A DNA stretch of 42,314 nt from Xanthomonas sp. NCPPB 1128 (GCF_001043115.1 NZ_LFME01000038.1:1-42314), one strand, 5' to 3'; counted from the stretch's first letter, positions 17,280-31,985 are shown. The notes: generated from the sequence alone by a model not told the origin. Made by a program: numbers and translations.

Positions 17280-19892
17280 ATGCAGAATCGAGAAAAAACT
17301 CAAGCACCTGGAAGCGCGGTGGAACACACCCCGCTGATGAAGCAGTTCTTCGCCGCCAAGTCCGAGTACCCGGACCTGCTGCTGTTCTTCCGCATGGGCG
17401 ATTTCTACGAACTGTTCTACGACGACGCGCGCAAGGCCGCGCGGCTGCTGGACATCACCCTGACCCAGCGCGGCAGTTCCGGCGGTGCGCCGATCCCGAT
17501 GGCCGGGGTGCCGGTGCATGCCTACGAGGGCTATCTGGCGCGACTGGTGGCGCTGGGCGAGTCGGTGGCGATCTGCGAGCAGATCGGCGATCCGGCGCTG
17601 GCCAAGGGCCTGGTCGAGCGCAAGGTGGTGCGCATCGTCACCCCGGGCACGGTGACCGACGAGGCACTGCTGGACGAGCGCCGCGACACCCTGCTGATGG
17701 CCATCGCGCGCACCAAGCAGGGCTACGGCCTGGCCTGGGCCGACCTGGCAGGCGGCCGCTTCCTGGTCAACGAGGTGGACAGCGAGGACGCGCTGGAAGC
17801 GGAACTGGCGCGGCTGGAGCCGGCCGAGCTGCTGGTGCCCGACGAGGACCAGTGGCCGGAGTTCCTGCGCGAGCGCCGCGGCGTGCGCCGCCGGGCGCCG
17901 TGGCTATTCGACGCCGACAGCGGCCGCCGCCAATTGTTGGCGTTCTTCCAGGTGCACGATCTGAGCGGCTTCGGCATCGACGACAAACCACGCGCCACTG
18001 CCGCCGCCGGCGCCCTGCTCGGCTACGTGGAGGAAACCCAGAAGCAGCGTCTGCCGCACCTGACCGCGATCGCGATGGAGACCGCCAGCGAGGCGATCGC
18101 GATGAACGCGGCCACCCGCCGTCATCTTGAATTGGACACGCGCGTCGACGGCGACACCCGCAACACCCTGCTCGGCGTACTCGACAGCACGGTCACGCCG
18201 ATGGGCGGGCGCCTGCTGCGGCGCTGGCTACACCGTCCGTTGCGCCTGCGCGAGGTGCTGGTGCAGCGCCACCACGCGGTCGGCACGCTGATCGACCGCG
18301 GCGCCGATGCCGACCTGCGCGAGGCGTTCCGCGCGCTCGGCGACGTCGAGCGCATCCTCACCCGCGTCGCCCTGCGCTCGGCGCGCCCGCGCGACTTCTC
18401 CACGCTGCGCGACGGCCTGGGCCTGCTGCCGAAGGTGCGCGCGATCCTGGCACCGCTGGATTCGCCACGGCTGGCGGCGCTGGCGGCGGAACTGGGCCAG
18501 CACGACGAAATCGCGCACCTGCTGGCGTCGGCGATCGCCGAGCAGCCGCCGCTCAAGCTCAGCGACGGCGGTGTCATCGCGGCCGACTACGACGCCGAAC
18601 TGGACGAGTTGCGCCGGCTCAGCACCCACGCCGACCAGTTCCTGATCGATCTGGAAGCGCGCGAACGCGCCAGCAGCGGCATCGCTACGCTGAAGGTCGG
18701 CTACAACCGCGTGCACGGTTACTACATCGAGATCAGCAAGGGCCAGGCCGACAAGGCGCCGGTGCACTACAGCCGGCGCCAGACCCTGACCAACGCCGAG
18801 CGCTACATCACCGAAGAACTGAAGAACTTCGAGGACAAGGTGCTGTCGGCGCGCGAACGGGCGCTATCGCGCGAGAAGCTGCTCTACGAAGGCCTGCTGG
18901 ACACGCTGGGCGAGCGCCTGGAGCCGCTCAAGCGCGCCGCCGCCGCGCTCAGCGAACTGGACGTCCTGGCCGGCTTCGCCGAACGCGCGCAGGCGCTGGA
19001 CTGGACCCAGCCGGAGCTGGACAGCGGCGCCTGCCTGCGCATCGAGCGCGGCCGCCACCCGGTGGTGGAAGCGGTGCGCGAGCAACCGTTCGAACCCAAC
19101 GATCTGGACCTGCATCCCGACCGTCGCATGTTGGTCATCACCGGCCCGAACATGGGCGGTAAATCGACCTACATGCGCCAGAACGCGCTGATCGTGCTGC
19201 TCGCGCACATCGGCAGCTACGTGCCGGCGCGGCGCGCGGTGATCGGCCCGATCGACCGCATCCTCACCCGCATCGGCGCCGGCGACGACCTGGCCCGCGG
19301 CCAGTCGACCTTCATGGTCGAAATGGCCGAGACCAGCTACATCCTGCACCACGCCACCGCGCAGTCGCTGGTGCTGATGGACGAGATCGGCCGCGGCACC
19401 TCCACCTACGACGGCCTGGCGCTGGCCGATGCGGTGGCCCGCCACCTCGCGCACCACAACCGCTGCTACACGCTGTTCGCCACGCACTATTTCGAGCTGA
19501 CCGCGCTGGCCGACGAATCGGTCGAAGGCGGCCCCAGCGGCATCGCCAACGTGCACCTGGACGCGGTCGAGCACGGCGACCGCTTGGTGTTCATGCACGC
19601 GGTCAAGGACGGCCCGGCCAACCGCAGTTTTGGCCTGCAGGTGGCGGCGCTGGCCGGCCTGCCCAAGATCACCGTGGCGCAGGCACGGCGGCGCCTGGCG
19701 GAACTGGAACAGCGCGGCGGCGAGAGCCACGCCTCGCAGATGGCGCCGCAGGCCCTGGACGCGCCGCAGCAGTTCGGCCTGTTCGCGGCCACGCCCTCCG
19801 CCGCACAGGAGGCGCTGGCCGCACTGGATCCGGACGAACTCACGCCCAAGCAGGCGCTGGAAGCGCTGTACCGGCTCAAGTCGCTGCTGTAA
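17280..19892 (+). CDS. mutS: DNA mismatch repair protein MutS
   Basis: This 870-residue ATPase recognises mismatches and starts methyl- or nick-directed repair with MutL. The mismatch-binding domain shows [20 protein letters not shown] and the Phe-X-Glu motif in [10 protein letters not shown] (Phe42, Glu44). Connector, lever and clamp domains follow. The ATPase domain has Walker [10 protein letters not shown] (from Gly622), Walker [17 protein letters not shown] (Asp701, Glu702) and the conserved [11 protein letters not shown]. The C-terminus ends in the small dimerisation helix [18 protein letters not shown] chose the ATG at 17280 (MQNREKTQ) from the family's usual start; the frame is open further upstream without support. 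Length is normal. A tandem repeat array begins 17 bases after the stop. Confidence 0.97.
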   Translation: MQNREKTQAPGSAVEHTPLMKQFFAAKSEYPDLLLFFRMGDFYELFYDDARKAARLLDITLTQRGSSGGAPIPMAGVPVHAYEGYLARLVALGESVAICEQIGDPALAKGLVERKVVRIVTPGTVTDEALLDERRDTLLMAIARTKQGYGLAWADLAGGRFLVNEVDSEDALEAELARLEPAELLVPDEDQWPEFLRERRGVRRRAPWLFDADSGRRQLLAFFQVHDLSGFGIDDKPRATAAAGALLGYVEETQKQRLPHLTAIAMETASEAIAMNAATRRHLELDTRVDGDTRNTLLGVLDSTVTPMGGRLLRRWLHRPLRLREVLVQRHHAVGTLIDRGADADLREAFRALGDVERILTRVALRSARPRDFSTLRDGLGLLPKVRAILAPLDSPRLAALAAELGQHDEIAHLLASAIAEQPPLKLSDGGVIAADYDAELDELRRLSTHADQFLIDLEARERASSGIATLKVGYNRVHGYYIEISKGQADKAPVHYSRRQTLTNAERYITEELKNFEDKVLSARERALSREKLLYEGLLDTLGERLEPLKRAAAALSELDVLAGFAERAQALDWTQPELDSGACLRIERGRHPVVEAVREQPFEPNDLDLHPDRRMLVITGPNMGGKSTYMRQNALIVLLAHIGSYVPARRAVIGPIDRILTRIGAGDDLARGQSTFMVEMAETSYILHHATAQSLVLMDEIGRGTSTYDGLALADAVARHLAHHNRCYTLFATHYFELTALADESVEGGPSGIANVHLDAVEHGDRLVFMHAVKDGPANRSFGLQVAALAGLPKITVAQARRRLAELEQRGGESHASQMAPQALDAPQQFGLFAATPSAAQEALAALDPDELTPKQALEALYRLKSLL

Positions 19893-19908
19893 GCGGCATG
19901 CGATTTAG

Positions 19909-20266
19909 CCCCTCTCCCACCGGGAGAGGGGTTGGGGTGAGGGTCCGGCGCGAAGCGTCTCGCAATGTCAGGGCACACGAGGCTGCGCCCGCACCCTCAT
20001 CCGCCCCTGCGGGGCACCTTCCCCCAAAAGGGGGCCATGGTCCCGGAGGGAGAAGGGAAGCGCCGTAGCCCCTCTCCCACAGGGAGAGAGGTTGGGGTGA
20101 GAGTCCGGCACGAAGCGTCTCGCAGTGTCAGGGCGCACGAGGCTGCGCCCGCACCCTCATCCGCCCCTTCGGGGCACCTTCCCCCAAAAGGGGGCCATGG
20201 TCCCGGTGGGAGAAGGGAAGTGCCAAAGCCCCTCTCCCACCGGGAGAGGGGTTGGGGTGAGGGTCC
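19909..20266 (+). repeat. Tandem 160-bp repeat array (CCCCTCTCCC family), locus 1
   Basis: Units start at 19909, 20069 and 20229, an exact period of 160 bases; the third copy is cut after about 38 bases. Each unit begins CCCCTCTCCCACCGGGAGAG and runs into GTTGGGGTGAGGGT. It then holds a second dyad, with CACCCTCATCCGCCCC and the hairpin-like CCCCCAAAAGGGGG. The copies differ at scattered positions, so the duplication is not brand-new. Related units occur at 29584-30033, 36536-36719 and 42176. No gene lies between mutS and the GST gene. Confidence 0.9.
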
Positions 20267-20303
20267 GTCCACACGGGCACACCCACCAGTGGCCCACCTT
20301 CCG

Positions 20304-20963
20304 CTACGCGGTCGCCGGCACAGCATTCGGGCGCGGCATGAACGGGTTCGGATGCGCGGCCAGCAGCGCATCGTCGATGGCCGCTGCACGCTGCGCCGCC
20401 GGCCGCGCCATGTGCCGCTGCACGAACGCGACGAACGCCGGCCGCGCCTGCAGCACACCGATGCGCGTGTAGAAGCCGAGGAACGCGGCGGCATACAGGT
20501 CGGCCGCACTGAAGCGGTCGCCGGCCAGGTGCTCGCGACCGGCGACGCCCTGCTCCAGCATGTCCAGCAGGTCCTCGCCATGGCCGTAGCCGGCGCTGTG
20601 CGCCGGCGCCAGCGTGCCGTGCTGCTTGGCGGTCAGGAAGGCCTCGGCCGGCCCGGCGAGCAGGAACAGCCAGCGGTAGTAATCGCCCCGCGCCGGCGAT
20701 CCCAGTGGCGGCGCCAGCTGCCGCTCCGGCACCAGATCGGCCAGGTAAGCGCAGATCGCCGCATTCTCGGTGACGGTGGTGGTGCCGTGGGTCAACGCCG
20801 GCACCTTGCCCATCGGGTTGATCGCCAGGTACGCCGGTGCCTTCATGCCGGTGCCGTAGTCGAGGATCTGCGCGCGGTACGCCAGGCCGGTTTCTTCGAG
20901 CATCCAGCGCGCGATGCGGCCGCGCGACATGGGATGGGTGTAGAGCACAAGATCGTGGGACAT
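20304..20963 (-). CDS. Glutathione S-transferase family protein
   Basis: This cytosolic protein (219 residues) belongs to the GST superfamily, which conjugates glutathione to electrophiles or reduces peroxides. The N-terminal thioredoxin-like domain shows LVLYTHPMSRGRIARWMLEE, INPMGKVPALTHG with the cis-proline, and VTENAAICAYLAD that binds the gamma-glutamyl part. The all-helical C-terminal domain has the N-capping box FSAADLYAAAFL. The position of the catalytic Ser/Cys (THPMSRGR) suggests a bacterial beta- or xi-like type, but the class is uncertain. The gene lies downstream of a WYL regulator in the same direction with a dyad between them (21009-21023), which suggests repression by that regulator. 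Substrate unknown. Confidence 0.9.
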   Translation of the reverse strand: MSHDLVLYTHPMSRGRIARWMLEETGLAYRAQILDYGTGMKAPAYLAINPMGKVPALTHGTTTVTENAAICAYLADLVPERQLAPPLGSPARGDYYRWLFLLAGPAEAFLTAKQHGTLAPAHSAGYGHGEDLLDMLEQGVAGREHLAGDRFSAADLYAAAFLGFYTRIGVLQARPAFVAFVQRHMARPAAQRAAAIDDALLAAHPNPFMPRPNAVPATA

Positions 20964-21008
20964 GGTCGGACTCCGTGGTGGACGCCGTGCAGTCTGCGCC
21001 GCCCCTGT

Positions 21009-21023
21009 TGACAGCCGCTGTCA
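21009..21023. promoter_or_regulatory. Putative operator TGACAG-CCG-CTGTCA upstream of the GST gene
   Basis: This perfect inverted repeat has 6-bp arms and a 3-base spacer. It overlaps the stop codon of the WYL regulator and lies about 45 bases upstream of the GST start codon. Its placement suits a site through which the neighbouring regulator controls the GST gene separately from itself. Confidence 0.5.
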
Positions 21024-21716
21024 GGAGCCGACGCGGTGTCCGGTCGCGGCGCGCCAGCGCCGGATCAGCAGATGCCTGCGGTCCGGATAGCGTTCGCCGT
21101 CGTCGTGCAGCGCCAGCACCCGGTCGGCACGGAAATGGCGGAAGTCGCCGCGCAGTTCGCACCACGCCGCGATCATGCCGAAGCCGCCCAGGAAGGCCAT
21201 CGCGAACGGCCAGATGCGCCGTTGCGAGGCGACACCGCCGGCATCGGCGTAGTCCATGTGCAATACGTGTTCCAGGCGGATGCCGCGGCGCAGGACCGGC
21301 AGCCACGGCGCCGCCGGTTGCGCGGGCGGGGCCGCCGGCACCAGCAGCCCGCTTGTCTCCAGCGCCAGCCGCAACGGCGCCGGCAACGACGCCCCGATCC
21401 GGGTGATGGCGCGCTGCGCGGCCTGCGCCAGTTCCGGATCGGCCTGGCTCGCCACCCAGCGCGCGCCCAGAGTCAGCGCTTCCAGCTCGTCCTCGCTGAA
21501 ATTCAACTCCGGCAGCAGGAAGCCCGGGCGCAGCACGTAGCCCACGCCGGGGTCGCCGAGGATGTCGGCGCCCTGCCCGCGCAGGCTGGCGATGTCGCGG
21601 TACAGCGTGCGCAGGCTCACTCCCAGGTCGGCGGCGAGCTGCGCGCCAGCCACGGGGCGGCGACGCCCGCGCAGGGCGTCGAGCAGGCGCAGCAGACGGG
21701 TGGCGCGTTGGGTCAT
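21021..21716 (-). CDS. YafY-type WYL-domain transcriptional regulator
   Basis: This is a 231-residue regulator. The N-terminal winged helix-turn-helix (HTH_11 type, about 1-60) reads MTQRATRLLRLLDALRGRRR followed by LAADLGVSLRTLYRDIASLR. The central and C-terminal WYL region (about 130-215) contains the PFAMAFLGGFGMIAAWCELR strand pair and FRHFRADRVLAL. WYL regulators respond to small ligands or nucleic-acid signals and often control a neighbouring enzyme. Here the GST gene follows in the same direction with 57 bases between stop and start, and a dyad spans the stop codon. Repressor function is inferred. No matching dyad is visible in front of the regulator gene itself. Confidence 0.9.
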   Translation of the reverse strand: MTQRATRLLRLLDALRGRRRPVAGAQLAADLGVSLRTLYRDIASLRGQGADILGDPGVGYVLRPGFLLPELNFSEDELEALTLGARWVASQADPELAQAAQRAITRIGASLPAPLRLALETSGLLVPAAPPAQPAAPWLPVLRRGIRLEHVLHMDYADAGGVASQRRIWPFAMAFLGGFGMIAAWCELRGDFRHFRADRVLALHDDGERYPDRRHLLIRRWRAATGHRVGS

Positions 21717-22066
21717 CGCGACAGGATAGTGGGGAGGCGCCGACGACGGGAGCCGCCGTTGCGCCAGGCAGCGTCGGCCTGCCGCTGCATTCGGATCGGT
21801 GTCGTCCTGCGCAGCGACGCTGTCGCCTGGAGGAAACAGGGCCTCCTATACTCCACGGCGAACGCGCCGCCCTGCTCACCGCAAGTGGACCGGCGACACC
21901 AGCACAGGCCGCATGCGTCCGCGGCGGCCACATCCAACGAGGGACTGCATGCAGCCACGCTCGCGAACGTCGTCACGCCCCCCTGTCGGCCGCGCCGCGG
22001 CAGGCGTCATGCACACGCCGCGCCCGCGTAGCGGCCACTGCGGCAGTCGGGACTGAGGCGGCGACG
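21717..22066 (+). other. Upstream region of the Clp-like gene, no gene seen
   Basis: This 350-base divergent spacer separates the WYL regulator from the Clp-like gene. A -10-like TATACT lies at 21847-21852 but no good -35 precedes it. If it is used, the Clp-like transcript would have a leader of about 210 bases. GAGGCGGC just before 22067 can serve as the ribosome-binding site. I see no heat-shock sigma-32 promoter. Confidence 0.4.
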
Positions 22067-27932
<5,866 letters not shown>

Positions 27933-27940
27933 TCATGCCA

Positions 27941-27975
27941 AGGCCCAGGCCGCGAACGCATCGCGGCCTGGGCCT
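27941..27975. terminator. Strong hairpin between katG and the KGG gene
   Basis: AGGCCCAGGCCGCG (27941-27954) pairs perfectly with its complement at 27962-27975 around a 7-base loop. It lies nine bases after the katG stop and between convergent genes, so it may stop transcription from both sides. There is no T-tract. Confidence 0.75.
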
Positions 27976-28059
27976 GCAGCACGCGGCGCCACGTACTGAA
28001 CTGCGCTGGCCCGTCGGCCAGGGCGACCACCTGCAGTGTCAACGCAACACACCGGCAGT

Positions 28060-28380
28060 CTAGCGCTGCCCACCTTTGCGGCCGGCCTCGGCAGCTTCCC
28101 TCGAGTCGAACTCGTGCGCATTGCCGCTGGCATGCGCGGCCTTGCCGCCCTTGCTGCCAGCCTCCGCCGCCTCTTGCGAATTGAATTCGTGCGCATTGCC
28201 GCTCGCGTGCGCGGCCTTGCCGCCCTTGCTGCCGGCCTCCGCCGCCTCCTGCGAATTGAACTCGTGCGCATTGCCGCCCTCGTGCGCAGCCTTGCCACCC
28301 TTGCTGGCGATCTCGCGCTGCTTGTCGTCGTCCATCGAAGCGAATCCGCGATTGCTGGTGTTTTGGTTCTGATTGGCCAT
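28060..28380 (-). CDS. KGG-repeat stress-induced protein (YciG/GsiB-like)
   Basis: This small hydrophilic protein (106 residues) is built from KGG motifs. After MANQNQNTSNRGFASMDDDK and REIASKGG come three copies of a 25-residue unit (SKGGKAAHASGNAHEFNSQE with EAAEAG), ending in a last KGG. The DNA repeats with a 75-base period. KGG proteins such as GsiB and YciG are hydrophilin-like and induced by general stress or starvation; their mechanism is not settled. The start at 28380 is supported by AGAGGAAA about seven bases upstream. The gene faces katG across a strong hairpin, which fits a stress role. It is short and repetitive, but the ribosome-binding site and motif make it convincing. Confidence 0.88.
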   Translation of the reverse strand: MANQNQNTSNRGFASMDDDKQREIASKGGKAAHEGGNAHEFNSQEAAEAGSKGGKAAHASGNAHEFNSQEAAEAGSKGGKAAHASGNAHEFDSREAAEAGRKGGQR

Positions 28381-28790
28381 GATGCGTTTCCTCTTGGATC
28401 GCCCGAAACAGGAGTGTTGCGGGCAGGTCCAAGCTAAGCAGCGGCGCGGAAATGCCGCGTGCCGACGCTGCGAATGGCGCGTCGATGAGCTCGCGCTTGC
28501 GCTTGGCGCTGCCTCCACCGACAGCCTGGGCGCGTGGCCGATTCGATTCACGGCGATCCCTACTCCCACCTCTCAGCATCGCGCGGCTGCATCGGAGCAG
28601 TCGCGCACGCAAGCCGTGACGGCACATCGGATGACGCGTTGCCGGAACACCATCAGCAGCGACGCCACAGGATCCGCTCGCGACGTTCGCCTCAGACCAG
28701 CGACTACGACACGCGGAGCGAGACAGAGGTGTGGACGCGGCTGCGCGGCAACGGCACGCGATCGCGATGCGCGACCAGCACGATGCACGC
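28381..28790. other. Intergenic region, no gene supported
   Basis: This 410-base stretch lies between the KGG-protein start and the hslR stop, both on the minus strand. It must hold the KGG promoter, but I cannot pick a clear -35/-10 pair. The open frames lack domains and ribosome-binding sites. Confidence 0.45.
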
Positions 28791-29198
28791 CTAAAGCATG
28801 TCGATGTCGCCCAGCGCGCGGATCAGCCGCCGCGCGCGCTTGTCCGGCTTGCCCTCCGGCGCCTGGTAGCCGTTGCGCTCGGCGCTGCGTTGCGCGCGCA
28901 ACTGCGCGCGGCGTTCGCGCGAGGCCTCACTCTCCAGGTACAGCGTCTGCGCCACGCTGGGCGGGCCGCGCGTATCGCTCAGCCCAAGCACCTGGATCTC
29001 GAACACCTCCTCGCCGCGCTGCACGCGCACCTGCTCGCCCACGCGCACCGCGCGCGAGGACTTTGGCCGCTGCCCGGCCACGTCCACCTTGCCGGTTTCC
29101 ACCGCTTGCTTGGCCAGGCTGCGGGTCTTGAAGAAGCGCGCAGCCCACAGCCAGACATCCAGCCGCACCGCGGCAGCTTGCACAACAGAGTCATTCAT
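28791..29198 (-). CDS. hslR: Heat-shock protein 15 (S4-domain ribosome-recycling factor)
   Basis: This 135-residue RNA-binding protein belongs to the Hsp15 family. In Escherichia coli, Hsp15 binds 50S subunits that still carry a nascent chain after abortive translation. The S4 domain fills residues 10-75: VRLDVWLWAARFFKTRSLAK, then AVETGKVDVAGQRPKSSRAV and VGEQVRV. The C-terminal tail is basic (RRAQLRAQRSAERNG, PDKRARRLIRAL), as in the family. I chose the ATG at 29198 (MNDSVVQAAAVRLD) because the S4 domain starts right after it; the frame stays open upstream into sequence with no match. The gene stands alone, with a degraded chorismate-enzyme fragment upstream. Confidence 0.9.
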   Translation of the reverse strand: MNDSVVQAAAVRLDVWLWAARFFKTRSLAKQAVETGKVDVAGQRPKSSRAVRVGEQVRVQRGEEVFEIQVLGLSDTRGPPSVAQTLYLESEASRERRAQLRAQRSAERNGYQAPEGKPDKRARRLIRALGDIDML

Positions 29199-29445
29199 TG
29201 CGTTGCTCGACATCCACTTGCATTGAGGTTGGCAGGCAGCCAAGGGCGACCGGACCGGCAAGCACGGCGCCGACCGAAGGCATACGTCGGCGCACATGTC
29301 TCCCCGCACACATGGCGATGCGACCACGCCAATGCAAGCACCGCGCGCACAGGAACCCGCTCCCCCGAGATGAATGGGTTGGCGGCGAAGATGGGCGGGC
29401 AGGCCCACCGGCCACGGGGCGGGCTGGCCCGGGCGCGGCGTGCAC

Positions 29446-29583
29446 AGATCGACGATCACCGGCGGGGACGCGCTCCGGGACGGCCCCACCTTCCCCGGCG
29501 GCACCATCACCGGCTGCCCCAAGGTGCGCTGCATGCAGATCATCGCCGAGCTGGAGCAGACCCCGCGCGGCGCCTACACCGGT
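29446..29583 (+). pseudogene. Remnant of a pabB/trpE-type chorismate-binding enzyme gene
   Basis: In the frame of 29491 the plus strand encodes [20 protein letters not shown] followed by [11 protein letters not shown]. This is the highly conserved core of PabB/TrpE-family enzymes, which make 4-amino-4-deoxychorismate or anthranilate. A weaker stretch upstream ([12 protein letters not shown]) could be the preceding strand after a deletion. No further family sequence is found on either side, in any frame I read. The match ends directly at the first unit of a tandem repeat array (29584). The Cys-Pro-Lys variant is typical of PabB. The rest of the gene, several hundred residues, is missing, so this is a relic. 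Confidence 0.65.
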
Positions 29584-30033
29584 GCGGCTCGCGATGGTTG
29601 GGTGCACGAGGCTGCGTCCGCACCCCCATCCGCCCCTTGCGGGGCATCTTCTCCCGAGGGAGAAGGGAGAAGCCAAAGCCCCTCTCCCACCGGGAGAGGG
29701 GTTGGGGTGAGGGTGCGGCGCGCAGCGGCTCGCCGTGTTTGGGTGCATGAGGCTGCGTCCGTACCCTCATCCGCCTCTGCGGGGCACCTTCTCCCGAGCG
29801 GAGAAGGGAGAAGCCAAAGCCCCTCTCCCACCGGGAGAGGGGTTGGGGTGAGGGTGCGGCGCGCAGCGGCTCGCCGTGTTCGGGTGCGCGAGGCTGCGTC
29901 CGCACCCTCATCCGCCCCTGCGGGGCACCTTCTCCCGAGGGGAGAAGGGAGAAGCCAAAGCCCCTCTCCCGCCGGGAGAGGGGTTGGGGTGAGGGTGCGG
30001 CGCGCAGCGGCTCGCCGTGTTTGGGTGCATGAG
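29584..30033 (+). repeat. Tandem 141-bp repeat array (CCCCTCTCCC family), locus 2
   Basis: CCCCTCTCCC blocks start at 29679, 29820 and 29961, an exact period of 141 bases, with a partial unit before the first and after the last. Units hold GCGGCTCGCCGTGTTTGGGT, then GAGGCTGCGTCCG and ACCCTCATCCGCC, then a CTTCTCCCGAGGGGAGAAGG hairpin. They are shorter than locus 1 units because the CCATGGTCCC segment is missing. The remaining 29199-29445 and 30034-30272 stretches hold no gene I can support. Confidence 0.9.
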
Positions 30034-30272
30034 GCCCAAGGCCCGTACGACGCGATCTATGCCGAACGCGCGCCCATCCCTCGCCGCAAGCGCACGACCG
30101 CGCGGCTCGGGTGCGACTGGCCATCGCCCGCGACGGCGCGCTCGCCATGGCGCGGCGCAAGCCGGCCCCATGCAGGCCTGCTGCACGAACGCTGCAGCCC
30201 CCGGTCCACCCATCGCCCCACCGCCATCGGTCGGTGCTAGTGTGGCCGGCTCACGCTCGATCCCGACCCGCG

Positions 30273-31733
30273 ATGCCCAAGCCCGCCGTGCTCACCGAAG
30301 GCCCGATCGGCCGCCAGTTGCTGCTGTTCTCGCTGCCGATCATGGCCGGCAACATCGCGCAGTCGCTCAACGGCTCGGTCAATGCCGTGTGGATCGGCCG
30401 CTATCTCGGCGAAGCCGCGCTCACCGCCGCGGCCAACGCCAACAGCATCATGTTCTTCCTGATCGGCTCGGTGTTCGGCATCGGCATGGCCTCCACCATC
30501 CTGATCGGCCAGGCGATGGGCCGCGGCGACGTGGCCCAGGCGCGGCGGGTGATGGGCACCAGCGCCACCTTCTTCATCGGCATCTCGGTGCTGATCGCCG
30601 CCGGCGGCTGGTGGCTGGCGCGGCACCTGCTGGCGGCGATGGGCACGCCGGCGGCCTCACTGCCGCTGGCCGAGGCCTACCTGCGGGTGATCTTCCTGGC
30701 GATGCCGCTGCTGTACACCTTCGCCTTCCTGTCGGCGGCGCTGCGCGGCACCGGCGATTCGCGCACGCCGTTCCGCTTCCTGCTGCTGTCGGTGGTGCTG
30801 GACATCGGCTTCAACCCGCTGCTGCTGTTCGGGCTGGGGCCGTTCCCCAAGCTGGGCATCGCCGGTGCGGCCTGGGCGACACTGATCGCACAGGCGGTAT
30901 CGCTGACCGGGTTGCTGCTGTACCTGCGGCACAAACGCCACGTGCTGTGGCTGGGCCGCCGCGACGCGCGGCTGTTCCGGCTCGACCTGCCGATCCTGCG
31001 TGCGCTGATCGTCAAGGGCGTGCCGATGGGCCTGCAGATGGTGCTGATCTCGCTGGCGATGATCGTGATGATCGCGCTGGTCAACGGCTACGGCACCGCC
31101 ACCTCCGCGGCCTACGGCGCGGCGCTGCAGCTGTGGGCCTACCTGCAGATGCCGGCGATGGCGATCGGCGCGGCCTGTTCGTCGATGGCCGCGCAGAACG
31201 TGGGCGCGCAGCGTTGGGACCGGGTCGCGGCGACCGCGCGCGCGGGTGTGCTGTTCAATTTCCTGCTGACCGGCGCATTGATCGCGCCACTGATCCTGTT
31301 CGACCGCTGGACCCTGGCGCTGTTCCTGCCGCCGCACAGCGCAGCGCTGGAGATCGCGCGCCATCTCAACCACATCGCGGTGTGGTCGTTCCTGTTCTTC
31401 GGCGTCACCTTCGTGATCTCCGGCGTGGTCCGCGCCACCGGCGCGGTGATCCCGCCGCTGCTGATCCTGGCGCTGTCGCTGTGGGGCATCCGCGTGCCGT
31501 TCGCGCAACTGCTGCAGCGGCAGCTGGGTGTGGACGCGGTGTGGTGGAGTTTCCCGACCAGCGCCACCTGCGCGATGCTGCTGTCGCTGGCGTATTACCG
31601 CTGGGGCAACTGGCGCAAGGCCAGGATGCTGGCGCCCTCGCCGCCGGAGACGGTGGCGCATCCGGCGGAAGTGCCGGCGCAACCGCCGGCACCGGTCGCC
31701 GATGTGGCGGTGGCGCAGGATCCGGCGCGCTGA
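30273..31733 (+). CDS. MATE-family multidrug/Na+ efflux protein
   Basis: This inner-membrane antiporter (486 residues, twelve hydrophobic segments in two six-helix halves) exports cationic drugs or metabolites using Na+ or H+. Half one begins GPIGRQLLLFSLPIMAGNIA and includes VFGIGMASTILIGQAMGRGD. Half two begins LIVKGVPMGLQMVLISLAMI and includes AACSSMAAQNVGAQRWDRVA. The sequence is nearest the NorM/DinF-like MATE group by this pattern. The C-terminal tail after residue 440 is Pro/Ala-rich and probably disordered. The ATG at 30273 (MPKPAVLTEGP) is the usual family start; the frame is open upstream through repeat sequence. No adjacent regulator is present and the substrate is unknown. Confidence 0.93.
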   Translation: MPKPAVLTEGPIGRQLLLFSLPIMAGNIAQSLNGSVNAVWIGRYLGEAALTAAANANSIMFFLIGSVFGIGMASTILIGQAMGRGDVAQARRVMGTSATFFIGISVLIAAGGWWLARHLLAAMGTPAASLPLAEAYLRVIFLAMPLLYTFAFLSAALRGTGDSRTPFRFLLLSVVLDIGFNPLLLFGLGPFPKLGIAGAAWATLIAQAVSLTGLLLYLRHKRHVLWLGRRDARLFRLDLPILRALIVKGVPMGLQMVLISLAMIVMIALVNGYGTATSAAYGAALQLWAYLQMPAMAIGAACSSMAAQNVGAQRWDRVAATARAGVLFNFLLTGALIAPLILFDRWTLALFLPPHSAALEIARHLNHIAVWSFLFFGVTFVISGVVRATGAVIPPLLILALSLWGIRVPFAQLLQRQLGVDAVWWSFPTSATCAMLLSLAYYRWGNWRKARMLAPSPPETVAHPAEVPAQPPAPVADVAVAQDPAR

Positions 31734-31780
31734 GTGCCTGGGATGCGGCGATGCCTTACCGCCGAGTTTCCAGATCATGT

Positions 31781-31893
31781 GTAGGAGCGGCTTCAGCCGC
31801 GACGGGGCATTCCTGCAGAACCGTTCGCTGGTGAGCGTCTGCATGCTTCTCGATGTTGGTCGGTGACCCGGTCGCGGCTGAAGCCGCTCCTAC
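31781..31893. repeat. REP-like inverted repeat, copy with perfect arms
   Basis: The arms at 31781-31803 and 31871-31893 are 23 bases long and perfectly complementary, around a 67-base loop. The left arm begins GTAGGAGCGGCTTCAGCC. It is the same family as at 3410-3471 and 39020-39106. Confidence 0.9.
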
Positions 31894-31985
31894 GAGGGCA
31901 TCGCGCGCGGCGTCGGCTGGAAACAGCGCCGGGACTCAACGCACCACAGGCCATGGCGCACATCCCAGCCCGCCCCACAAACGCA

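Noticed and set aside
19909-20266. Possible CRISPR array at the tandem repeats
   Set aside because: The period is 160 bases with repeats longer than any spacer, there are no unique spacers of regular length, and no cas genes are present.
29584-30033. Coding frames through the 141-bp repeat array
   Set aside because: Because 141 is a multiple of three, frames stay open through every unit, but the translations are repeats of intergenic DNA with no conserved domain or ribosome-binding site.
30034-30272. Second half of the pabB-type remnant after the repeat array
   Set aside because: None of the frames shows the expected C-terminal family sequence, such as the conserved LNILIRT or GAGIV elements.
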